In this document: positions 46,601-59,647 of the stretch, one piece after another
Layout of the letters: the number at the start of each line of letters is the position of its first letter
Numbering within the stretch: the first letter of the stretch is position 1
Source: Rhinopithecus roxellana
Lineage: Eukaryota > Chordata > Mammalia > Primates > Cercopithecidae
Assembly: GCF_007565055.1 (NCBI RefSeq)
Contig: NW_022141518.1
Span: 1-64,000, forward strand
Length of the DNA stretch: 64,000 bases
Direction: 5' to 3'
The notes under the pieces: generated by a model
Databases searched by the model: none
Told to the model about the DNA's origin: nothing
Seen by the model: the letters and a program-made list of their open reading frames with translations, nothing else
Made by a program: the position numbers and the translations under genes

Positions 46601-49600
46601 TATATTCTATACCTATATCTATTATATCTATTATGTCTATATTTTATACCTATATATATTATGTCTATATTTTATACCTATGTTTATTTTATGTATTATG
46701 TCTACATTTTATACCTAAACGTATTATATCTATTATGTCTATATTTTATACCTATATGTATATCTATTATGTCTATATTTTATACCTATATCTATTATGT
46801 CTATGTTTTAAACCTATATCTATTATATCTTTTATGTCTGTATTTTATACCTATATCTATTATATTTATTATGTCTATATTTCACCTCTAGCAATAGTAT
46901 TATGTCTATAATTTATACATCTATCTATTATGTCTATTATGTCTTTTTTATACCTCTATGCATTATATATATTATGTCTATATTTTATACCTATATCTGT
47001 TATATCTATTATGTCTGTATTTTATACCAATATCTATTATACCTATTATGTCTATATTTTATATCTATATCTTTTATATCTATTATGTCTATATTTTACC
47101 TCTATCTATTATATCTATTATGTGTATAATTTATACATCTATTATGTCTATTGTGTCTATATTTTATACCTTTATCGATTATATCTATTATGTCTGTATC
47201 AATTATATCTATTATGTTTATATTTTATACCTATATCTATTGAATCTATTATGTCTATATTTTATACCTATATCTTTTGTATGTATTATGTCTACATTTT
47301 ATACTGATATCAATTATATCTATTATGTCTCTACTTTATACCTATATCTATTATGTGTATAATTTATACCTGTATCGAATATATTTGTTATGTCTATATT
47401 TTATACCTATATCTATTATATCACTTATGTCTATATTTTTTACCGATATCTATTATATCTATTATGTTTATATTTTATACCTATATCGCTTATGTTTATA
47501 TTTCATACCTATATCGATTATATCTATTATGTCTGTATTTTATTCCTATATCTATATACCTCTTATGTCTATATTTTATACCTATATCTATTATATCTAT
47601 TAGGTCTGTATTTTATAGCAATATCTGTTATGTCTATATTTCATACCAATATCTATTATATCTATTATGACTATATTTTATACCTTTATCTATTATATCT
47701 CTTATGTTTATATTTTATTCCTCTATCTTTTATATCTATTATGTCTATATTTAATACCTCTATCTATTATATCTATTAGGTCTATATTTTATACCTATAT
47801 CAATTATATCTATTATATTTATATTTTACACCTTTATCTATTATAAATCTATTTTTACCTATATCTATTGTATCTCTATTTCATACATATATCTATTATA
47901 GCTATTATATTTATTTTTTATAATTATATCTATTATATCTATATTTTATTCCTTTATCTATTATATCTATTAAATCTATATTTTATACCTATATTTTTAT
48001 TATTTCTATATTTTATACGTATATCTATTATATGTGTTATATCTATATTTTGTACCTATATCTATTATATCTATGTTTTATACCTGTATCTATTATATCT
48101 ATTATGTCTATAATTTGTAACTATATCCCCTATATCTATTATGTATATATTTTATACCTATATCGATTATGTCTATATTTTATACCTCTCTCTATTCTAT
48201 TATATCTATATTTTATATCTATATCTATTACGTCTTTATTTTATACCTATATCTATTATATCGATGATGTCTATATTTTATTCCTATATGTATTATATCT
48301 TTTATGTCTATATTTTATCCCTATATCTATTATATCTATTATGTCTACATTTTATACATGTATCTATTATATCTCTTATGTGTATATTTTATACCTATAT
48401 GTATTATATCTATTATGTCTATATTCTACACGTATATCTATTATATATATTATATATATTCTATAGTTATATCTATTATTTATATTATGTCTATATTTTA
48501 TACCTATATCTATTATATCTATTATGTCTATATTTTATACCTATATCTATTGTGTCTATTATGTCCATATTTCATACCTATATCTATTATATCTATCATA
48601 TCAATGTTTTATACCTATATCTATTAAATATATTATATCTGTATTTTATACCTATATCTATTATGTCTATATTTTATACCTATATCTATTATATTTATTA
48701 TGTCTATTTTTTATGCCTATATCCATTATATCCACTATATCTATATTTTATACCTATATCTATTATATCTATATTTGATACCTATATCCATTATATCTAT
48801 TATATCTATATCTTATACATATATCTATTATATCTATTGTCTATATTTTGTACCTATATCTATTATATCTATTATGTCTATATTTTATACCTATAATTAT
48901 TATATCTCATATGTCTATATTTCATAACTATATCTATTATGTCTATATTTTATATCTATATCTATTATGTCTATATTTTAAACCTATTACTATTATATCT
49001 ATTTTGTCTATATTTTATACCATTATCTATTATATCTAATATGTCTATATTTTATACCTATATCTATTATATCTATATTTTATACCTGTATCTATTATAT
49101 GTATTACATCTATACTTTATACCTATATTATTCTATCTATTATGTCTGTATTTTATGCCAATATATATTTTATCGATTATATCTATTACTTATATATTTT
49201 ATATCTATGTCTATAATACCTATTATATCTATATATTATACCTATATCTATTATATCTATTGTATCTATATTTTATACCTATACCGATTTTATCTATTAT
49301 GTCTATATTTTATAGCTATATGTATTAGGTCTATATTTTACCTGTCTCTATTATATATATTGTGTCTATATTTTATACCTATATCTATTATGTTTATATT
49401 TTATAACTATACCTATTATATCTGTTATGTCTATATTTTATACCTATATGTATTATGTCTATATTTTGTACCTATATATATTACATTTATTATGTCTATA
49501 TTTTATTCCTATATTTATGCTATCTATTATGTCTGTATTTTACACGTATATCTATTAAATCTATTACGTCTATATTTTACACCCATCTCTATTATATCTA

Positions 49601-52600
49601 TTATTTGTATATTTTATTCCTATATCTATTATATCTATGTCTATATTTTATACCTATATCTATTTTGTCTATATTTTATTCCTATATCTATTATGTCTAT
49701 ATTTTATACCTATATCTGTTTTATCTATTATGTCTATATTTTGTACCTATATCTAGTATATCTATTATGTCTATATTTTATACCTATATCTATTATATCT
49801 CTTATGTCTATATATTATACCTATAATTATTATATCTAATATGTCTATATTTTATACCTATATGTATTATGTCTATATTTAATACCTATATCTATTATAT
49901 CTACTATGTCTATATTTTCTACCTATATCTATTGTAGCTATTATGTCTATATCTTATACATATATCTATTATATCTATTACGATTATATTTCATACCTAT
50001 ACCTATTATAACTATTATGTCTCTATTTTATATCTATATCTTTTATGTCTATTATATCTATAACTTATACATATATCTATTATATCTATTATGTCTATAT
50101 TTTATACCTATATTTATTATATCTATCATGTCTGTGTTTTATACCTATATCTATTATATCTATTATGTCTAAATTTTATACCTATATCCATTATATCTAT
50201 TATGTCTATATTTTATACCGATATCTATTATATCGATTATTTCTATATCTTATACATATATCTATTATATCTATTATGTCTATATTTTATACCTATATCT
50301 ATTATATCTATTATGTTTATATTTTATGCCTATATCTTTTATATCTATTTTGACTATATTTCATACCTATTTCAATCATGTCTATATCTTATACCTATAA
50401 CTATTATATCTATTATGTCTGTATTTTATACCTATATCTATTATATCTATTAGGTCTATATTCTATACCTATATCTTTTATATATATTTGGTCTATATTT
50501 TATGGTTATTTCAATTATGTGTATATTTTATTCCTATATCTATTATATCTATTATGTCTATATTTTATACCTCAATCTATTTTATCTATTATGTCTATAT
50601 TTTATACCTCTATCTATTACATCTATTATGTTAATATTTTATACCTCTGTCTAATATATATATTATGTCTCTATTTCATACCGCTATCTATTATATCTAT
50701 ACTTTATAACTTTATCTATTATATGTATTATGTCTATATTTTATATCTATATCTATTATATCTGTCTATATCTATTATATCTCTTGTGCCTATATTTTAT
50801 ACGTATATCTATATCTATTATGTCTGTATTTTATACCTCTCTTATATTTGTTATATCTATATTTTATATCTATATCTATTATATCTACTATGTCTATATT
50901 GTATACCTATATCTTTTATATCGGTTATGTCTATATTTTATACCTATATCTATTATATCTATTATGTCTATGTTTTATACCAATTTGTATTATGTCTATT
51001 ATGTCTATATTATATGCCTATATCTATCATATCTATTATGTCTATATTTTATACCTATATATATCATATACATTATGTCTATATTTTATACCTATATTTA
51101 TTGTATCTATTATGTCTATATTTTATACGTGTATCTTTTGTATGTATTATGTCTATATTTCATACCGATATCTACTATATCTATTCCGTCTATACTTTAT
51201 ACATATATCTATTATGTCTATATTTTATAAATGTATCGATTATATTTATTATGTCTATATTTTATACCTATATCTATTATATCTATTATGTCTGTATTTT
51301 ATACCTACATCTATTATATCAATTATGTCCATATTTTATACCTATATCTCTTATATCTATTATGTCTATATTTTATGTCTATATCTATTATATCTATTAT
51401 GTCTATATTTTATACCAATATCTATTATATCTATTATATCTATTTTTTATGCCTATATCCATTATATCCACTATATCTATATTTTATACCTATATCTATT
51501 ATATCTATATTTGATACCTATATCCATTATATCTATTATATCTATATCTTATACATATATCTATTATATCTATTGTCTATATTTTGTACCTATATCTATT
51601 ATATCTATTATGTCTATATTTTATACATATATCTATTATGTCTATATTTTATACCTGTATCGATTATATTTATTATGTCTATATTTTATACCTATATCTT
51701 TTATATCTCTTATGTCTATATTTTTTACCTATATCTATTATATCTACTATGTTTATATTTTATACCTATATCTCTTATGTGTATATTTTATAATTATATC
51801 GATTATATCTATTATGTCTGTATTTTATACCTATATCTATTATACACCTTCTGTCTATATTTTATACCTATATCTATTATATATAATATGTGTATATTTT
51901 ATACCTATATCTATTATGTCTTTATTTTATGCCAATATCTATTATATCTATTATATCTATATATTGTATCTTTATCTATTAAATCTATTATGTCTATAAT
52001 TTATTCCTACATCTATTATATCTATTAAGTCTATATTTTATACCTATATACATTATATCCACTGTTTCTATATTTTATACCTATATCTATTATATCTGTA
52101 TTTTATACCTATATCCATTATAGCTATATCTATATTTTATACCTATATCTATTATATCTATTATGTCTATATTTTATACCTATATCTATTATATCTGTTG
52201 TATCTATATTTTATACCTACATCTATTACAACTATATTTTACACCTATATGTATTATATCTATTATATCTATATTTTATACCTATATCTATTATGTTTAT
52301 TATGTCTATGTATTATATCTATTGTATCTACATTTTATACCTATATCTATTATATCTATGTCTATATTTTATGCCTATATCTATTTTGTCTATATTTTTT
52401 ATATATATCTATTATATCTATATGTTATACCTATATCTATTTTTTCTATTATGTCTGTGTTTTATACCTATGTCTGTTATATCTATTTTGTCTATATTTT
52501 GTACCTATATCTATTAAATCTATTAGGTCTATATTTTATATTATATCTATTATGTCTATATTTTATACCTATAACTATTTTATCTATTTTGTCTATATTT

Positions 52601-52967
52601 TATACCTATATCTATTATATCTGTATTTCACACCTATATCTATTATATCTATTACGTCTATATTTTATACCTATATCTATTATGTCTATATTTTATACTT
52701 ATATCTTTTATATCAACTATAAGTATATTTTATAGGTATATGTATTATATCTATTATGTCTATATTTTATACCTATATCTATTATACCTATTATGTCTAT
52801 ATTTTATACCTATATCTATTATATTTATATTTCATACCTATATCTATTTTATCTGTTATATTTATATTTTATAACTATATCTATTATATCTATATTTTAT
52901 ACCTGTATCAATTATAAGTATTATATCTATATTTTATACCTATATCTATTATATGTATATATATATA

Positions 52968-53452
52968 TTTTTTTTTTTTTAGCTTTTATTGAATTTATTT
53001 CATTTAAAATATGTCTAAAGGCATCAAAATAAATTTAGGCTCTAATTTTAAGGAAATTCTTTTTAAATTCTCTATTTTGAAATTGTATTTATCCACATTG
53101 CTTATCTATTGAAATGTAAAGGTTTGATTTGTGACAATCACTTACTGTATAAGCACCCAAAAGTGTTAATGACATCGTGGAGGTGTCCTAAGAATGCATC
53201 TAGCAGGATGAATAGTAATGCATTCTGAAAGATTTCTAAAAAGCTTAGTGTATTTTTATATAACAAATGTATCTGTGCAATTTTTATCTTCCTAAAATAC
53301 AAAGGATTAGAAGTTACATTGGGAAAGAATGAGAAATGAACAATAATTATAATATTTTTCTGTTTTGTAGTATCTTATAGCTCATTCAAATATGTTTTAT
53401 AGACAATATAGTTTCTCATTTTTACATAACAACATGCCTATTTAAAAAATTC

Positions 53453-53456
<4 letters not shown>
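52968..53456 (-). other. Probable L1 3'-transduced sequence with its own poly(A)
   Basis: Between the poly(A) of the L1 (53457-53487) and the array lie 476 bp of ordinary-complexity sequence (52981-53456) unlike the satellite, L1 or Alu. On the minus strand it ends with two AATAAA hexamers (complement of TTTATT at 52994-52999 and 52985-52990), immediately followed by a 13-base A-run (52980-52968). This is what results when L1 transcription reads through its weak signal to a downstream genomic one and the extended RNA is inserted. I see no coding frame of note and do not recognise the source. Alternatives are a separate 5'-truncated retrocopy of some mRNA 3'UTR, or a chimera from template switching. 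Confidence 0.8.
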
Positions 53457-53487
<31 letters not shown>

Positions 53488-53489
<2 letters not shown>

Positions 53490-53717
53490 TATACTTTAAG
53501 TTCTAGGGTACATGTGCATAACGTGCAGGTTTGTTACATATGTATACTTATGCCATGTTGGTGTGCTGCACCCATCAACTCGTCAGCACCCATCAATTCA
53601 TCATTTATATCTTGTATAACTCCCCAATGCAAGCCCTCCCTCCTCCCCCCTCCCCCCTCCCCATGATGGGCCCCAGTGCGTGATGTTCCCCTTCCCGAGT
53701 CCAAGTGATCTCATTGT
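53488..53717 (-). other. L1 3'UTR with G-rich tract and AATAAA
   Basis: It runs from the ORF2 stop (53718-53720) to the poly(A). It contains the conserved L1 polypurine tract, runs of G separated by single A residues on the minus strand (53634-53662), which could fold as a G-quadruplex. The L1 poly(A) signal, AATAAA on the minus strand, lies at 53485-53490 directly at the tail. The monkey-type wording ACTCGTCAGCACCCATCAA is at 53579-53597. Confidence 0.93.
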
Positions 53718-56700
53718 TCAGTTCCCACCTATGAGTGAGAACATGCGGTGTTTGGTTTTCTCTTCTTGTGATAGTTTGCTAAGAATGATGGTTTCCAGCT
53801 GCATCCATGTCCCTACAAAGGACGCAAACTCATCCTTTTTTATGGCTGCATAGTATTCCATGGTGTATATGTGCCACATTTTCTTAATCCAGTCTGTCAC
53901 AGATGGACATTTGGGTTGATTCCAAGTCTTTGCTATTGTGAATAGTGCCGCAATAAACATACGTGTACATGTGTCTTTGTAGTAGAATAATTTATAATCC
54001 TTTGGGTATATACCCCGTAGTGGGATGGCTGGGTCATAAGGTACATCTAGTTCTAGATCCTTGAGGAATTGCCATACTGTTTTCCATAATGGTTGAACTA
54101 GTTTACAATCCCACCAACAGTGTAAAAGTGTTCCTATTTCTCCACATCCTCTCCAACACCTGTTGTTTCCTGACTTCTTAATGATTGCCATTCTAACTGG
54201 TGTGAGATGGTATCTCATTGTGGTTTTGATTTGCATTTCTCTGATGGCGAGTGATGATGAGCATTTTTTCATGTGTCTGTTGGCTGTATGAATATCTTCT
54301 TTTGAGAAATGTCTGTTCATATCCTTTCCCCACTTTTTGATGGGGTTGTTTGTTTTTTTCTCGTATATTTGTTTGAGTTCTTTGTAGATTCTGGATATTA
54401 GCCCTTTGTCAGATGAGTAGGTTGCAAAAATTTTCTCCCATTCTGTAGGTTGCCTGTTCACTCTGATGGTAGTTTCTTTTGCTGTGCAAAAGCTCTTTAG
54501 TTTAATGAGATCCCATTTGTCAATGTTTGCTTTTGCTGCCGTTGCTTTTGGTGTTTTAGACATGAAGTCCTTGCCCATGCCTATGTCCTGAATGGTACTA
54601 CCTAGATTTTCTTCTAGGGTTTTTATGGTATTAGGTCTAACATTTAAGTCTCTAATCCATCTTGAATTAATCTTCGTATAAGGGGTAAGGAAAGGATCCA
54701 GTTTCAGCTTTCTACTTATGGCTAGCCAATCTTCCCAGCACCATTTATTAAATAGGGAATCCTTTCCCCATGTCTTGTTTCTCTCAGGTTTGTCAAAGAT
54801 CAGATGGCTGTAGATGTGCGGTATTATTTCTGAGGACTCTGTTCTGTTCCATTGGTCTATATCTCTGTTTTGGTACCAGTACCATGCTGTTTTGGTTACT
54901 GTAGCCTTGTAGTATAGTTTGAAGTCAGGTAGCGTGACGCCTCCAGCTTTGTCCTTTTGACTTAGGATTGTCTTGGCAATGCGGGCTCTTTTTTGGTTCC
55001 ATATGAACTTTAAAGCAGTTTTTTCCAATTCTGTGAAGAAACTCATTGGTAGCTTGATGGGGATGGCATTGAATCTATAAATAACCTTGGGGAGTATGGC
55101 CATTTTCACGATATTGATTTTTCCTATCCATGAGCATGGTATGTTCTTCCATTTGTTTGTGTCCTCTTTTATTTCACTGAGCAGTGGTTTGTAGTTCTCC
55201 TTGAAGAGGTCCTTTACATCCCTTGTAAGCTGGATTCCTAGGTATTTTATTCTCTTTGAAGCAATTGTGAATGGAAGTTCATTCCTGATTTGGCTCTCTG
55301 CTTGTCTGTTGCTGATGTATAAGAATGCTTGTGATTTTTGCACATTAATTTTGTATCCCGAGACTTTGCTGAAGTTGCTTATCAGCTTAAGGAGATTTTG
55401 GGCTGAGACGATGGGGTTTTCTAAATATACAATCATGTCATCTGCAAACAGGGACAATTTGACTTCTTCTTTTCCTAACTGGATACCCTTGATTTCTTTC
55501 TCTTGCCTGATTGCCCTAGCCAGAACTTCCAACACTAGGTTGAATAGGAGTGGTGAGAGAGGGCATCCCTGTCTTGTGCCAGTTTTCAAAGGGAATTTTT
55601 CCAGTTTTTGCCCATTCAGTATGATATTAGCTGTGGGTTTGTCATAAATAGCTCTTATTATTTTGAGGTACGTTCCATCAATACCGAATTTATTGAGCGT
55701 TTTTAGCATGAAGGGCTGTTGAATTTTGTCAAAAGCCTTTTCTGCATCTATTGAGACAATCATGTGGTTCTTGTCTTTGGTTCTGTTTATATGCTGGATT
55801 ACGTTTATTGATTTGCGAATGTTGAACCAGCCTTGCATCCCAGGGATGAAGCCCACTTGGTCATGGTGGATAAGCTTTTTGATGTGCTGCTGAATCCGGT
55901 TTGCCAGTATTTTATTGAGAATTTTTGCATCAATGTTCATCAGGGATATTGGTCTAAAATTCTCTTTTTTTGTTGTGTCTCTAACAGGCTTTGGTATCAG
56001 GATGATGTTGGCCTCATAAAATGAGTTAGGGAGGATTCCCTCTTTTTCTATTGATTGGAATAGTTTCAGAAGGAATGGTACCAGCTCCTTCTTGTACCTC
56101 TGGTAGAATTCAGCTGTGAATCCATCTGGTCCTGGACTTTTTTTGGTGGGTAGGCTATTAATTGTTGCCTCAATTTCAGAGCCTGCTATTGGTCTATTCA
56201 GGGATTCAGCTTCTTCCTGGTTTAGCCTTGGGAGAGTGTAAGTGTCCAGGAAATTATCCATTTCTTCTAGATTTTCTAGTTGATTTGCGTAGAGGCGTTT
56301 ATAGTATTCTCTGATGGTAGTTTGTATTTCTGTGGGGTCAGTGGTGATATCCCCTTTATCATTTTTTATTGCATCTATTTGATTCCTCTCTCTTTTCTTC
56401 TTTATTAGCCTTGCTAGTGGTCTGTCAATTTTGTTGATCTTTTCAAAAAACCAACTCCTGGATTCATTGATTTTTTGGAGGGATTTTGTGTCTCTATCTC
56501 CTTCAGTTCTGCTCTGATCTTAGTTATTTCTTGCCTTCTGCTAGCTTTTGAATGTGATTGCTCTTGCCTCTCTAGTTCTTTTAATTGTGATGTTAGAGTG
56601 TCAATTTTAGATCTTTCCTGCTTTCTCTTGTGGGCATTTAGTGCTATAAATTTCCCTCTACACACTGTTTTAAATGTGTCCCAGAGATTCTGGTATGTTG

Positions 56701-57544
56701 TATCTTTGTTCTCATTGGTTTCAAAGAACATCTTTATTTCCGCTTTCATTTCGTTATGTACCCAGTAGTGATTCAGGAGCAGGTTGTTCAGTTTCCATGT
56801 AGTTGAGCGGTTTTGATTGAGTTTCTTAGTCCTGAGTTCTAGTTTGATTGCACTGTGGTCTGAGAGACAGTTTGTTATAATTTCTGTTCTTTTACATTTG
56901 CTGAGGAGTGCTTTACTTCCAATTATGTGGTCAATTTTGGAATAAGTGCGATGTGGTGCTGAGAAGAATGTATATTCTGTTGATTTGGGGTGGAGAGTTC
57001 TATAGATGTCTATTAGGTCCGCTTGGTGCAGAGATGAGTTCAATTCCTGGATATCCTTGTTAACCTTCTGTCTCGTTGATCTGTCTAATGTTGACAGCGG
57101 AGTGTTGAAGTCTCCCATGATTATTGTATGGGAGTCTAAGTCTCTTTGTAAGTCTCTAAGGACTTGCTTTATGAATCTGGGTGCTCCTGTATTGGGTGCA
57201 TATATATTGAGGAGAGTTAGCTCTTGCTGTTGAATTGATCCCTTTACCATTATGTAATGGCCTTCTTTGTCTCTTTTGATCTTTGATGGTTTAAAGTCTG
57301 TTTTATCAGAGACAAGGATTGCAACCCCTGCTTTTTTTTGTTCTCCATTTGCTTGGTAGATCTTCCTCCATCCCTTTATTTTGAGCCTATGTATGTCTCT
57401 GCATGTGAGATGGGTCTCCTGAATACAGCAGACTGATCTGTCTTGACTCTTTATCCAGTTTGCCAGTCTGTGTCTTTTAATTGGAGCATTTAGTCCATTA
57501 ACATTTAAGGTTAATATTGTTATGTGTGAACTTGATCCTGCCAT
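53718..57544 (-). pseudogene. L1-ORF2: L1 ORF2 (endonuclease-reverse transcriptase), broken by one frameshift
   Basis: ORF2p nicks target DNA and copies the L1 RNA there. From ATG 57544 the first frame runs 376 codons (to 56414) and holds the endonuclease with N14, E43 (QETHL), D145 (GDFNTP) and H230 (SDHSAI) in place. The second part, in another frame, runs to the stop at 53718. It has the Z/RT region, catalytic D600 (SIDAEKAF) and FADD (D702, D703), and the C-terminal Cys-rich motif CWRGCGEIGTLLHCWWDC, and it ends SLIGGN. Start to stop is 3827 nt against 3828 for the usual 1275-residue protein, so one base is missing. The frame shift lies in an A-run (T-run 56484-56487 on +), between endonuclease and RT. 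As written the product would be an endonuclease fragment with ~20 aberrant residues. It may be a true mutation or a homopolymer error. Confidence 0.95.
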
Positions 57545-57607
57545 TATGATATTAACTGGTTATTTTGCTCGTTAGTTGATGCAGTTTCTTCCTAGCCTCG
57601 ATGGTCT

Positions 57608-58624
57608 TTACACTTTGGCATGTTTTTGCGATGGCTGGTACCGGTTGTTCCTTTCCATGTTTAGGGCTTCCTTCAGGGTCTCTTGTAAGGCAGGCCTGGT
57701 GGTGACAAAATCTCTAAGCATTTGCTTATCTGTAAAGGATTTTATTTCTCCTTCACTTATGAAACTTAGTTTGGCTGGATATGAAATTCTGGCTTTAAAA
57801 TTCTTTTCTTTAAGAACGTTGAATATTGGCCCCCACTCTCTTCTGCCTTGTAGAGTTTCTGCCGAGAGATCTGCTGTTAGTCTGATGGGCTTCCCTTTGT
57901 GGGTAACCCGACCTTTCTCTCTGGCTGCCCTTAAGATTTTTTCCTTCATTTCAACTTTGGTGAATCTGGCAATTATGTGTCTTGGAGTTGCTCTTCTGGA
58001 GGAGTATCTTTGTGGCGTTCTCTGTATTTCCTGAATTTGAATGTTTTCCTGCCCTACTAGGTTGGGGAAGTTCTCCTGGATGATATCCTGAAGAGTGTTT
58101 TCCAACTTGGTTCCATTTTCCCCCTCACTTTCAGGCACCCCAATCCGACGTAGATTTGGTCTTTTTACATAATCCCATACTTCTTGCAGGCTTTGCTCAT
58201 TTCTTTTTCTTCTTTTTTCTTTTGGTTTCTCTTCTCGCTTCATTTCATTCATTTGATCTTCAATCGTTGATACTCTTTCTTCCAGTTGATCGAGTCGGTT
58301 ACTGAAGCTTGTGCATTTGTCACGTATTTCTCGTGTCATGGTTTTCATCTCTGTCATTTCGTTTATGATCTTCTCTGCATTAATTAGTCTAGCTGTCAAT
58401 TCTTCCACTCTTTTTTCAAGATTTTTAGTTTCTTTGCGCTGGGTACATAATTCCTCCTTTAGCTCTGATAAGTTTGATGGACTGAAGCCTTCTTCTCTCC
58501 TCTCGTCCAAGTCATTCTCTGACCAGCTTTGATCCGTTGCTGGCGATGGGCTGCGCTCCTTTGCAGGGGGAGATGCGCTCTTATTTTTTGAATTTCCAGC
58601 TTTTCTGCCCTGCTTCTTCCCCAT
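57608..58624 (-). CDS. L1-ORF1: L1 ORF1p, intact 338-codon frame
   Basis: ORF1p is the RNA-binding chaperone that trimerises and coats L1 RNA in cytoplasmic particles. The frame is complete: MGKKQGRK start (ATG 58622-58624, purine at -3) and stop 57608-57610. Its 338 residues equal the human protein. Domain order: a basic, Ser/Pro-rich N-terminus (~1-50); a Leu/Glu-rich heptad coiled coil (~50-150, e.g. NLEKRVEELTARL); an RRM-like domain (~157-252, with PNLRRIGVPE and IIARF); and a C-terminal domain (~253-323, with RREWGPIFNVLKEKNF and ISYPAKLSF). ORF2 follows after 63 bp, the usual L1 spacing. No truncation or missing motif was seen. Whether it is expressed within this AT-rich array is unknown. 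It is a transposon gene, not a host gene. Confidence 0.93.
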   Translation of the reverse strand: MGKKQGRKAGNSKNKSASPPAKERSPSPATDQSWSENDLDERREEGFSPSNLSELKEELCTQRKETKNLEKRVEELTARLINAEKIINEMTEMKTMTREIRDKCTSFSNRLDQLEERVSTIEDQMNEMKREEKPKEKRRKRNEQSLQEVWDYVKRPNLRRIGVPESEGENGTKLENTLQDIIQENFPNLVGQENIQIQEIQRTPQRYSSRRATPRHIIARFTKVEMKEKILRAAREKGRVTHKGKPIRLTADLSAETLQGRREWGPIFNVLKEKNFKARISYPAKLSFISEGEIKSFTDKQMLRDFVTTRPALQETLKEALNMERNNRYQPSQKHAKV

Positions 58625-59214
58625 CTTTGTGGTTTTATCTGTCTCTGGTCTTTGATGGTGGTGACGTACTGATGGGGTTTTGGTATAGGTGTCCTTCCTG
58701 TTTGATAGTTTTCCTTCTGACAGTCAGAAGGACTGTCTGTTGGTCTGTTGGAGATTGCTTGAGGTCCACTCCAGACCCTGTTTGCCTGGGTATCAGCAGC
58801 AGAGGTTGCCGAAGATAGAATATTGCTGAACAGCGAATGTACCTGTCTGATTCTTCCTTTGGAAGTTTCCTCTCAGGGGTGTACTCCACCCTGTGAGGTG
58901 TGGGGTGTCAGACTGCCCCTAGTGGGGGATTTCTCCCAGCTAGGCTACTCAGGGGTCAGGAACACACCTGAGCAGGCAGTCTGTCCGTTCTCAGATCTCA
59001 ACCTCCGCGTTGGGAGATCCGCGGCTCTCCCCAAAGCTGTCAGACAGAGTCGTTCGCGTCTGCACCGGCTCCCGCTACTTCCGCTGTTGGTCTTCAGCTG
59101 TGCGCTGTCCCCAGAGGTGGAGACTACAGAGACAGGCAGGCTTCCTTGAGCTGCTGTGAGCTCCACCCAGTTCGAGCTTCCCAGCGGCTTTGTTTACCTA
59201 CTTAAGCCTCAGCA

Positions 59215-59259
59215 ATGGCGGGCGCCCCTCCCCCAGCCTCGCTGCTGCCTTGCGGATAG
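59215..59259 (+). pseudogene. L1-ORF0: Antisense L1 ORF0 remnant, stopped at codon 15
   Basis: Primate L1 5'UTRs carry an antisense frame, ORF0 (71 codons in human L1), starting MAGAPPPASL. Here the start is conserved at 59215 and reads MAGAPPPASLLPCG, and then TAG at 59257-59259 ends it. The region homologous to the later part of ORF0 (VGVTRFSRC, about 59370-59405) is still visible but lies in a different frame, so at least one indel also occurred. The match to human ORF0 is from memory of the human 5'UTR. Confidence 0.7.
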
Positions 59260-59636
59260 ATCGCGGCAGACTGCTGTGTTAGCAGTGAGGGAGGCTTCGT
59301 GGGCGTGGGACCCTCCCGGCCAGGTGTGGGATATATTCTCCTGGTGTGCCTGTATGCTTACAGCGCAGTATTGGGGTGGGAGTTACCCGATTTTCCAGGT
59401 GTTGTGTGTCTCAGTTTCCCTGGCTAGGAAAGCGGATCCCCTTCGCCCTTGCGCTTCCAGGTGAGGCGATGCCTCGCCCCGCTTCAGCTCTCGCTGGTCA
59501 GGCTGCAGCAGCTGACCAGCACCGATTGTCTGCCACTCCCTAGTGAGATGACCCCAGTACCTCAGTTGAAAATGCAGAAATCACCGGTCTTCTGTGTCGC
59601 TCGCGCTGGGAGTTGGAGACTGGAGCTGTTCCTATT

Positions 59637-59647
59637 CGGCCATCTTG
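59637..59647 (-). promoter_or_regulatory. YY1 site at the L1 5' end
   Basis: CAAGATGGCCG on the minus strand, 8 bases inside the element's first base (59654). In L1 this YY1 site positions transcription start at the first nucleotide. Its presence supports a full-length, not 5'-truncated, insertion. Confidence 0.9.

Larger units (their letters stand above)
35928..52967 (+). repeat. AT-rich 28/37-bp satellite array, segment E
   Basis: Longest uninterrupted stretch of the array (17 kb), one orientation. It contains the 800-bp tandem duplication at 39.04-40.63 kb, A-type blocks at about 39.3-41.3, 43.1-44.6 and 52.0-52.9 kb, and three related blocks at about 36.7, 38.7 and 45.4 kb sharing TTCGTATATGTATTATATAT-like text followed by a CTTTTACGTTTATATT-like unit. 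The stretch 48711-48880 recurs at 51447-51616 with almost no change. No gene, RNA or transposon was found. Confidence 0.97.

Noticed and set aside
58537..59149. Several 80-110-codon + strand frames within the L1 5'UTR and ORF1
   Set aside because: They are antisense shadows of L1. Only the ORF0 start at 59215 corresponds to a described antisense L1 frame.
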